NCBI GenBank assembly: GCA_034003745.1 | Contig: JAVEYA010000120.1 | Location: forward strand, 1 to 6,447 | Length of the DNA: 6,447 nt | Direction: 5' to 3' | DNA from: JAVEYA01 sp034003745 | GTDB taxonomy: Bacteria; Bacillota; Peptococcia; DRI-13; PHAD01 | Part shown: piece after piece, positions 1 through 4,884 of the stretch | Layout of the letters: each line of letters opens with the position of its first letter | Position numbering within the stretch: position 1 is the first letter of the stretch | Notes under the pieces: model-generated | Told to the model about the DNA's origin: nothing | Databases searched by the model: none | The model's input: only the letters and a program-made list of their open reading frames with translations | Translations under genes and position numbers: made by a program

Positions 1-512
1 ATGAAGTGGAGCATAATGTCATTAATGATTTGAGTGATTTTGGTTTTATTCATGGCCTGCCGCATGATCAAAGCCTCCAGGCTGTCCGGGTAGGGGTGGA
101 CCGGCTGGTGATAGTTGCTTCGCAGCACATTGATATCAACCCGGTCATCACTTTAAAAGAGTTTAAGAACTATCAACTGATCCTGCTCTTGGAGAGATTT
201 AAAATACGGCAGGAAATTAAGATGCATTTTCAACAGGCCGGGCATAATCTGGACGACTTCAATATCCTGTTGAGCCTGGATTCCATAGAATCCATCAAAT
301 CCACCGTGATCAAGGGTTATGGCGTATCCATTCTTCCCTATACTTCCGTAAAAAAAGAGCTGTATAACAAACAGCTCAAAGAGATAAAAATACAGGAGCT
401 CGATATGACCTACGAAATATATCTGATCAATAAGCCGGATAAAGAAATGCGGCGTTGTGTGAAGAATTGCATCAGTTTCTTCAAAAAAATCGGCGAAAAG
501 AGTTTTTGTTAA
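1..512 (+). CDS. LysR-family transcriptional regulator, C-terminal effector-binding domain (5' end outside window)
   Basis: The frame is open from the first base and ends with TAA at 510-512, giving 169 complete residues. It fits the C-terminal half of a LysR regulator. The segment starting DFGFIHG, then a run ending DRLVIVASQH, then a segment like 'LKEFKNYQLILL', matches the effector-binding (periplasmic-binding-protein-like) fold. It is followed by the typical 'IESIKSTVIKGYGVSILPY' block, where LysR proteins have a conserved 'V..G.GI..LP' motif. LysR proteins are usually about 290-300 residues, so the N-terminal helix-turn-helix and part of the first effector subdomain lie upstream. The apparent GTG at position 6 is internal and not a real start. 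The protein should be a cytoplasmic DNA-binding regulator sensing a small ligand. The ligand and target genes cannot be told from here. It converges on the TusA-like gene, and their stop codons overlap. By eye this stretch is more AT-rich than the genes to the right. Confidence 0.85.
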   Translation, partial: EVEHNVINDLSDFGFIHGLPHDQSLQAVRVGVDRLVIVASQHIDINPVITLKEFKNYQLILLLERFKIRQEIKMHFQQAGHNLDDFNILLSLDSIESIKSTVIKGYGVSILPYTSVKKELYNKQLKEIKIQELDMTYEIYLINKPDKEMRRCVKNCISFFKKIGEKSFC

Positions 513-727
513 GGTTTCGTGAGGAAGATTTCCCAGACTCCGTTCAAAACCTCGTCCTCTTTGATGAGAAACTTTTTCTTTTTAAAATAAGTGATGACGT
601 TTTGATGGACGCAGCTATGATCGGTGATAATCTTCAGCGTTTCCCCGGAAGGAAGTGATTGTGCTTCCTTTTGCGCCTTCAGTAACGGGACAGGGCACAT
701 TTCTCCCAGGCAATCCAGTTCTAGCAT
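509..727 (-). CDS. TusA/SirA/YeeD-family sulfur-carrier protein
   Basis: A 72-residue protein when started at ATG 727-725. It begins MLELDCLGEMCPVPLLKA and so carries the family's defining CPxP motif at C11-P12-V13-P14, the cysteine that holds a persulfide in characterised TusA proteins. D5-C6-L7-G8 just before it is also typical. A second cysteine, C39 in 'TDHSC', is shared with many TusA-like proteins that work beside YeeE/YedE-type thiosulfate or sulfur transporters. The length of about 70-80 residues is normal, so it looks intact. A TTG at 733-731 could add two residues, but the AAGGAAGG ribosome binding site sits 8 bases before the ATG and only 2 before the TTG, so ATG is preferred. The expected role is cytoplasmic relay of sulfur (or selenium) between proteins. 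No transporter, rhodanese or desulfurase partner is visible, so the pathway is unknown. It converges with the LysR gene and diverges from rfbB. Confidence 0.88.
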   Translation of the reverse strand: MLELDCLGEMCPVPLLKAQKEAQSLPSGETLKIITDHSCVHQNVITYFKKKKFLIKEDEVLNGVWEIFLTKP

Positions 728-745
728 GCTCAAAGCCTTCCTTCC
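647..745 (-). repeat. Long-range inverted repeat pairing the TusA-gene ribosome binding site with its own coding region
   Basis: GGAAGGAAG at 647-655 (+ strand) is the exact reverse complement of CTTCCTTCC at 737-745. In the - strand mRNA the second copy is the Shine-Dalgarno region, and the first is codons 25-27 (Leu-Pro-Ser). A further AAGGAAG at 670-664 on the - strand (codons 20-22) can instead pair with seven of the same nine bases across an 8-base loop, so the two pairings exclude one another. Base complementarity is seen directly; any regulatory effect is inference. The arms are simple purine/pyrimidine runs, so chance is a real alternative. Confidence 0.45.
736..743 (-). promoter_or_regulatory. 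Ribosome binding site of the TusA-like gene
   Basis: On the - strand the mRNA reads GGGAAGGAAGG just before the gene. The AAGGAAGG core ends 8 bases before ATG 727-725, the usual spacing. It would be only 2 bases from the TTG at 733, so this site decides in favour of the ATG. Confidence 0.7.
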
Positions 746-761
746 CGTATAGTCTGAAATT

Positions 762-767
762 TATTAT
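762..767 (+). promoter_or_regulatory. Possible -10 box for the rfbB operon, overlapping the divergent promoter
   Basis: TATTAT at 762-767 differs from the -10 consensus by one base and lies on the + strand over the - strand TATAAT. No convincing -35 sequence sits 16-18 bases upstream. The predicted start near 774 would leave only about six bases before the ribosome binding site at 780. The real operon promoter may therefore lie further upstream, inside the TusA-like gene. This is a weak call. Confidence 0.22.
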
Positions 768-771
768 ACCA
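763..771 (-). promoter_or_regulatory. Extended -10 promoter for the TusA-like gene
   Basis: Read on the - strand, 771-763 is TGGTATAAT, a perfect TGnTATAAT extended -10 box for the housekeeping sigma factor. The predicted transcript start is near 756-757. That gives a leader of about 30 bases containing the ribosome binding site. No good -35 box is seen 16-18 bases upstream, which is common for extended -10 promoters. Its position in the divergent gap before a plausible gene start supports it. Confidence 0.6.
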
Positions 772-779
772 TAAACTTT

Positions 780-786
780 GGGAGGA
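780..786 (+). promoter_or_regulatory. Ribosome binding site of rfbB
   Basis: GGGAGGA is a strong match to the anti-Shine-Dalgarno sequence. Its GGAGG core (781-785) ends four bases before ATG 790, slightly close but usable. An alternative in-frame TTG at 778 would place this site inside the coding region, so the site argues for the ATG. Confidence 0.72.
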
Positions 787-789
787 TCT

Positions 790-1809
790 ATGGAAACCTA
801 CCTGATTACGGGCGGGGCCGGTTTTATCGGCTCCCATTTTATACGCTACTTATATAACACAAAAAAGGAAATTACCATCATTAACGTTGATAAACTCACT
901 TACGCCGCAAACTTAAAAAAGCTGGAGAATATTCCGGAAAGAGAAAATTATGTTTTTATCTGTGCAGATATCGCTGACCAAAGAGAGATGCAGCGCATCG
1001 TGACCCTGTTCAAGCCCGATTATGTGGTGAATTTTGCCGCGGAATCTCATGTGGACCGCAGTATCAGTAATGCAGCGCCTTTTATTCATACGAATATCGG
1101 GGGCGTATACTCGCTCTTGCAGGCCGCCCGGGCCGGCAGGGTTAAAAGATATCTGCAGATTTCTACGGATGAGGTTTATGGCGCCCGGGAAGATGGACAA
1201 GCGTATTTTACCGAAGAAAGCCCCTGCGTTCCGGGGAATCCCTATGCTGCCGGCAAAGGAGCAGCCGACTTACTGGCGTTGTCTTTCTATAAAACGTTTA
1301 ATTTGCCGGTAAGCATTATCCGCCCTTGCAATAATTACGGCATACATCAATATCCGGAGAAACTGATTCCCTGTTTGATCAAAAATTATTGCGCTGGATA
1401 CCCGCTGCCTCTATATGGCGATGGATTATACAGCCGGGAGTGGCTGCACGTGGAAGATCATTGCAGAGCGATAGACTGTGTTTTGCATCAGGGCAAGCCG
1501 GGACAAGCCTATAACGCAGGGAGCGGAAATGAAAAGACCAATCTGGAAATAGCCTCGCAGCTGCTTTTGCTGCTTCAGGAGATAGCTCCACAGCATCCGT
1601 CTGCCGGGAACGAATGTTCGATCATTTTCGTGGAGGATAGAAAAGCGCACGATCGCAGGTATGGCGTCAACTGGGACAAATTAAGGCGGGAGACAGGCTG
1701 GGTTCCGCAACGGTCTTTTGAGGAAGGCTTTAAAGAGACTGTGCGCTGGTACCTCAACGAAGGCGCCTGGATGCTGAAGGGAGATGAAGAGGATGGAGAT
1801 TCCCTTTAA
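790..1809 (+). CDS. rfbB: dTDP-glucose 4,6-dehydratase
   Basis: A 339-residue extended short-chain dehydrogenase, the normal length for RfbB/RmlB. It uses tightly bound NAD to turn dTDP-D-glucose into dTDP-4-keto-6-deoxy-D-glucose, the branch point for most bacterial deoxysugars. Visible motifs are the Rossmann glycine motif TGGAGFIGS (G8, G11, G14), AAESHVDRS at 83-91, and the RfbB-specific catalytic triplet T126-D127-E128 in STDEVYG. The Y152xxxK156 pair sits in YAAGK, with RPCNNYG at 178-184 and WLHVEDHCRAI at 218-228. The C-terminal block HDRRYG (287-292) with GWVPQRSFEEG is also characteristic. The dehydratase-specific D-E pair separates it from epimerases of the same superfamily. Only small deviations are seen: YAAGK instead of the common YSASK, and RKAHDRRY instead of RPGHDRRY. 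The start is ATG 790, set by the ribosome binding site. It is the first gene of the operon, and its end overlaps the transaminase start by 17 bases. It is cytoplasmic. Confidence 0.92.
   Translation: METYLITGGAGFIGSHFIRYLYNTKKEITIINVDKLTYAANLKKLENIPERENYVFICADIADQREMQRIVTLFKPDYVVNFAAESHVDRSISNAAPFIHTNIGGVYSLLQAARAGRVKRYLQISTDEVYGAREDGQAYFTEESPCVPGNPYAAGKGAADLLALSFYKTFNLPVSIIRPCNNYGIHQYPEKLIPCLIKNYCAGYPLPLYGDGLYSREWLHVEDHCRAIDCVLHQGKPGQAYNAGSGNEKTNLEIASQLLLLLQEIAPQHPSAGNECSIIFVEDRKAHDRRYGVNWDKLRRETGWVPQRSFEEGFKETVRWYLNEGAWMLKGDEEDGDSL
1777..1783 (+). promoter_or_regulatory. Ribosome binding site of the wecE-like gene, inside rfbB
   Basis: AAGGGAG ends nine bases before ATG 1793 but directly abuts the in-frame ATG at 1784. 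The spacing favours 1793, which also gives the N-terminus MEIPFN, matching the WecE family. Because it lies inside the last codons of rfbB, the two genes are probably translationally coupled. Confidence 0.6.
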
Positions 1810-2923
1810 CCGGCCCTATTATACAGGACGGGAAATAGAATATATCAAGCAGGCCTTGGAACAGCAAACCAGCGGGGATGGCCCCTATACTGAAAAGGCG
1901 ACCCGGCTGCTTAGGGAAAAAACAGGCTGCAGCCGGATTTTGCTGACGACTTCAGGCACCCATGCCCTGGAGATGGCAGCGCTGCTGTGCGGTTTACAGC
2001 CGGGGGATGAGGCGATCGTCCCTTCGTTTACTTTTCCGTCCACAGCGAATGCCATTATAATGCAGGGCGCCACACCTGTTTTTGCCGATATCGAAGAGGA
2101 AACCCTCACGATTGACCCAGAGGATGTGCTCAGGAAACTGACCCCCGCCGTTAAGGCTGTTTTCCCCATGCATTATGGCGGTATGGCCTGCAGGATGGAT
2201 GCGCTGATGGAAATTGCCCGGACGCACAATCTTATGGTTGTAGAGGATGCGGCCCAGGCGGTAAACGCTACCTATCAGAACGAGTGTTTGGGTACGATTG
2301 GAGAGTTGGGGTGTTTCAGTTTTCATGCTACGAAGAATTACAGCAGCGGTGAAGGCGGAGCACTCCTGGTGAATACGGACAAGGCGGAAATATGGGAAAA
2401 AGCTGTCATTCTCAGACAGAAAGGGACTGACCGGGCGCGCTTTTTGCTCGGGCAAGTGGACGAATATTCCTGGGTGGACCGGGGCTCCAATTATACGCCG
2501 TCCGATATATTAATGGCCATGCTGTGCGCTCAGTTGGAGAAGGCCGACGAAATAACCGCGCTGCGCAAGCGTATCTGGGATTTATATGCCGCGGAGTTAA
2601 GCCCGCTGCTGAAGCGGGGGATAAAGCGGATGCGTTTGCCTGCCCAAGGCGCGCCGAATTATCATCTTTTCTATATCGTTTTGCCTTCCAAACAGGAACG
2701 GCAGCATGTGCAGCAAAGTTTAAAGCAAAGAGGCGTCGAGGCCAGTACGCATTTTTATCCCTTACACCTCTCCGCTATGGGACGGACCTTGGGCGGAAGG
2801 CCGGGCAGTCTGCCGGTGACGGAAAGAATCAGCGAGGGGCTTCTGCGGCTGCCCCTTTATACCAGTATGACCGAAGAAGAAGCCGGATATGTCGTCCGAT
2901 GCCTCCGGGAGGTTCTGTCCTGA
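1793..2923 (+). CDS. wecE: dTDP-4-amino-4,6-dideoxygalactose transaminase (WecE/RffA type)
   Basis: A 376-residue PLP enzyme of the DegT/DnrJ/EryC1/StrS (sugar aminotransferase) family. It moves an amino group, usually from glutamate, to C4 of dTDP-4-keto-6-deoxyglucose, the product of the gene before it. Motifs include the PLP-phosphate loop SGTHALEMA (54-62), PSFTFPSTANA (77-87), HYGGMAC (127-133) and the E151-D152-A-A-Q cofactor motif. The Schiff-base lysine is K181 in SFHATKNYSSGEGGA. From memory of the family, the length and several long segments (GTIGELGCFSFH, RGSNYTPSD, GQVDEY) match enterobacterial WecE closely. This supports the D-galacto product (dTDP-Fuc4N) over the D-gluco isomer (Qui4N), but that stereochemistry is inference. 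KNYSSGEGG appears one glycine shorter than the KNYTAGGEGG I recall for E. coli. ATG 1784 is an alternative start adding three residues. The stop shares one base with the next start (TGATG). It is cytoplasmic. Confidence 0.88.
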   Translation: MEIPFNRPYYTGREIEYIKQALEQQTSGDGPYTEKATRLLREKTGCSRILLTTSGTHALEMAALLCGLQPGDEAIVPSFTFPSTANAIIMQGATPVFADIEEETLTIDPEDVLRKLTPAVKAVFPMHYGGMACRMDALMEIARTHNLMVVEDAAQAVNATYQNECLGTIGELGCFSFHATKNYSSGEGGALLVNTDKAEIWEKAVILRQKGTDRARFLLGQVDEYSWVDRGSNYTPSDILMAMLCAQLEKADEITALRKRIWDLYAAELSPLLKRGIKRMRLPAQGAPNYHLFYIVLPSKQERQHVQQSLKQRGVEASTHFYPLHLSAMGRTLGGRPGSLPVTERISEGLLRLPLYTSMTEEEAGYVVRCLREVLS

Positions 2924-3633
2924 TGGATTTGTCAGTGGTGATCCCTGTTTATAATGCGGAAAAGACACTGCCGCTTTTGTATACAGAACTTACCCAAACA
3001 CTGGCTGCTTTGGGCTGTACTTATGAAATCATTCTGGTTGATGATGGCAGCAGCGACGGGAGTTTTGCCTTTCTGGAAGAAATCGGGCGGCAGGATAACC
3101 GGGTAAGAATTATCAAAATGGACCGTAATTACGGCCAGCAGAAGGCGCTTCTGCGCGGCCTGCAGCTGGCCTGGGGCCGGATTTTGCTCACTATGGACGA
3201 TGACCTGCAGCACCCGCCGCAGGAGATCATTAAACTGTTGGCAAAGCTTCAGGAAGGTTATGATCTGGTTTTTGGCATTCCGCTGGAGAAGAAGCACTCG
3301 AATTTCCGCAATAAAGGGACGCGCTGCATTGATCTTTTTTTTAATCTGACCAGCTTAAAAGCTCCCGAAGTCAAGATCAGCAGCTTCAGAGCAGCCAGGC
3401 GGGAAGTTCTGCCGGAACGTCCGGAGTATAAGCCGGACTTCGTGTATATTTCCGCATTATTATTGCAGAACGCCCAAAAACCGGTCAGCGTGACTGTGGC
3501 CCACCGGGAAAGAAAGTTCGGCCGTTCCAACTATAGCCTTTTCAAGTTAGGGGTACTGCTAACCCGGATCTATCTGACCTACGGTCTTCTGCCGATGCTA
3601 TTCTCCTCCCCAAAACAACAACGTGAGGTATGA
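2923..3633 (+). CDS. Family 2 glycosyltransferase, ArnC/DPM1-like, without C-terminal membrane helices
   Basis: A 236-residue GT2 (GT-A fold) enzyme. It opens MDLSVVIPVYNAEKTLP, then has the nucleotide-binding DDGSSDGS (40-47), RNYGQQKALLRG (68-79), and the metal-binding DDD at 92-94 in MDDDLQHPP. Later come SSFRAARREVL and the RERKFGRSNYS block (195-205) seen in polyprenyl-phosphate glycosyltransferases such as ArnC, GtrB and DPM1. The expected reaction is transfer of a nucleotide-activated sugar to undecaprenyl (or another polyprenyl) phosphate at the inner face of the membrane. ArnC/GtrB proteins are about 310-325 residues and end in two membrane helices. This one stops soon after a single moderately hydrophobic segment (about 206-227, with K208 and R215 inside) and ends in polar SSPKQQREV. 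I see no frameshift hiding the missing part, because the next gene starts six bases on. The open frame reaches further upstream, but that part is transaminase shadow. The start is fixed by TGATG overlap and GGGAGG at 2907-2912. Confidence 0.85.
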   Translation: MDLSVVIPVYNAEKTLPLLYTELTQTLAALGCTYEIILVDDGSSDGSFAFLEEIGRQDNRVRIIKMDRNYGQQKALLRGLQLAWGRILLTMDDDLQHPPQEIIKLLAKLQEGYDLVFGIPLEKKHSNFRNKGTRCIDLFFNLTSLKAPEVKISSFRAARREVLPERPEYKPDFVYISALLLQNAQKPVSVTVAHRERKFGRSNYSLFKLGVLLTRIYLTYGLLPMLFSSPKQQREV

Positions 3634-3639
3634 AACGCT

Positions 3640-4884
3640 ATGAAAATACTGATATTAGGCGGCGGGAACAGCCAGCTTACAGCGATAAAAAGAGCAAAGG
3701 AAAAAGGCCATACGGTGGTCATTACCGATTATTACCCCGACCCTCCGGGAAAAAGAGTGGCTGATTTTACCGAACAGATCAGTACTTTTGATGTGGCCGG
3801 GAATATTGCAGTTGCCGAAAAATATCAAGTCGACGGGGTGATGACCCTGGGCACGGACCAGCCGGTGTATACGGCGGCAAAAGTGGCGGAAGCGCTGGGA
3901 CTTCCCGGTTTTATTGATACGGAGACTGCCCTGGCGGTGACCAATAAAAAGGTCATGAAGGAAATACTCGGCAGACATGGAGTGCCGCTGGCTCCTTACC
4001 GGCTGGTGGGGGAAGGATTTCCGGCCTCTCAATTACAGGGGCTGAAATTTCCGGTGGTCATCAAGCCGATAGATTCCCAAGGACAAAGGGGCATCTACAA
4101 GCTGGATACCCTGAATGAAATTTATACACATATGCAAGATACACTGAGTTATTCCAGAGCGGTAGAAATCATGGTGGAAGAATTCTATGAGAATGGCGAG
4201 ATAACGGTCAGCGGTTGGGTGGAATGCGGCAGAACCTATCTTCTTACGATAACCGATAGGATTTCTATACAAAGCGGCAAGCATTTGGGGATTTGTACCT
4301 CTCATCATTTTCCTTCACGGTTTATTTCCGATTATTATGAAGAAATTAAGCAGATTACAGAGAATATTGTCGAAGCCGTGGGTATCCAGGAAGGACCGAT
4401 CTATTTTCAAATGCTGATTGGCGCCTCCGGGGTAAAAGTCAATGAAATTTCCTGCCGTGTAGGCGGCGCCCATGAGGATGAATTCATCCCGGCGCTCACC
4501 GGTATAAATATTCTGGACCTGATCATGGAAGGAGCGCTTGGCCAAAAATCAGACCTGACCGCGCTCAGGCGGCACGATATGCGGAACATCCGGGAGAAAG
4601 TTTCCGTAGAACTGGTTTTTGCCCGCCCGGGAAGAACGGCGCGCCTGAGTGAGACGGATCAGGTTAAAAAAATACCCGGCGTCGTGCAGGCCGGATTCTA
4701 TGTAGAGCCGGGGCATCAGGCGAGTGAAATCACCAACGCCACCCAGCGGGTCGGCTATATGATTGTAACCGCGGCGTCGGAGAAAGAGCTTAAAGGGCGC
4801 TTGCACCAGGCCTATGATGTATTCCGGATGGAGGATGAAGCCGGGAAGAATTTGATTCGGCGCGAATTTATTACAACGTATTGA
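3640..4884 (+). CDS. ATP-grasp ligase of unknown substrate, possible amino-sugar N-acyl ligase
   Basis: A 414-residue protein with ATP-grasp architecture. An N-terminal pre-ATP-grasp Rossmann part starts MKILILGGGNSQ (1-12) and includes TLGTDQP (69-75). Next is the linker NKKVMKEILGRHGVP (102-116), as in PurK, PurD, biotin carboxylase and CarB. The ATP-binding segment VVIKPIDSQGQRG has lysine K142, followed by VEEF (179-182). The catalytic/metal strand reads VNEISCRVGG (267-276). A C-terminal lid of about 100 residues follows. The usual EINPR metal motif appears as EISCR, with S271 where an asparagine is normal; E269 and R273 are kept. Family enzymes activate a carboxylate as an acyl phosphate and join it to an amine or similar nucleophile. 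The context (4-aminosugar genes, no acetyl- or formyltransferase) suggests, as inference only, acylation of the sugar amine. Its start follows the GT2 stop by six bases, with GTGAGG at 3623-3628. Its 3' end overlaps the convergent gene by 14 bases. It is cytoplasmic, with no signal peptide. Confidence 0.8.
   Translation: MKILILGGGNSQLTAIKRAKEKGHTVVITDYYPDPPGKRVADFTEQISTFDVAGNIAVAEKYQVDGVMTLGTDQPVYTAAKVAEALGLPGFIDTETALAVTNKKVMKEILGRHGVPLAPYRLVGEGFPASQLQGLKFPVVIKPIDSQGQRGIYKLDTLNEIYTHMQDTLSYSRAVEIMVEEFYENGEITVSGWVECGRTYLLTITDRISIQSGKHLGICTSHHFPSRFISDYYEEIKQITENIVEAVGIQEGPIYFQMLIGASGVKVNEISCRVGGAHEDEFIPALTGINILDLIMEGALGQKSDLTALRRHDMRNIREKVSVELVFARPGRTARLSETDQVKKIPGVVQAGFYVEPGHQASEITNATQRVGYMIVTAASEKELKGRLHQAYDVFRMEDEAGKNLIRREFITTY

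Noticed and set aside
455..658. 67-codon + strand open frame overlapping the LysR 3' end and the TusA-like gene
   Set aside because: It overlaps two well-supported genes and has no motif or ribosome binding site of its own.
649..672. AAGGAAG, 8-base loop, CTTCCTT followed by TT on the + strand: possible terminator for the LysR transcript
   Set aside because: Only seven base pairs, mostly A-T rich, with a four-base T run (669-672), half of it within the stem, and it lies inside the TusA-like coding region. It is better seen as part of the pairing described for that gene.
778..789. TTG start for rfbB, adding Met-Gly-Gly-Ser
   Set aside because: These codons contain the GGGAGGA ribosome binding site; RfbB proteins begin just before the YLITGGAGFIGS strand, as given by ATG 790.
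1994..2455. 153-codon open frame on the - strand within the transaminase gene
   Set aside because: It is antisense to a clearly conserved enzyme, shows no recognisable motif and has no convincing ribosome binding site; a shadow frame.
2524..2922. Upstream extension of the GT2 reading frame by 133 codons
   Set aside because: This is the shadow of the transaminase in another frame; the protein there is low-complexity Ala/Arg-rich, while the GT2 family starts at MDLSVVIPVYN with its own ribosome binding site.
3655..4032. 125-codon and neighbouring - strand open frames opposite the ATP-grasp gene
   Set aside because: Histidine/arginine-rich translations typical of the reverse strand of a coding gene, with no domain recognised.
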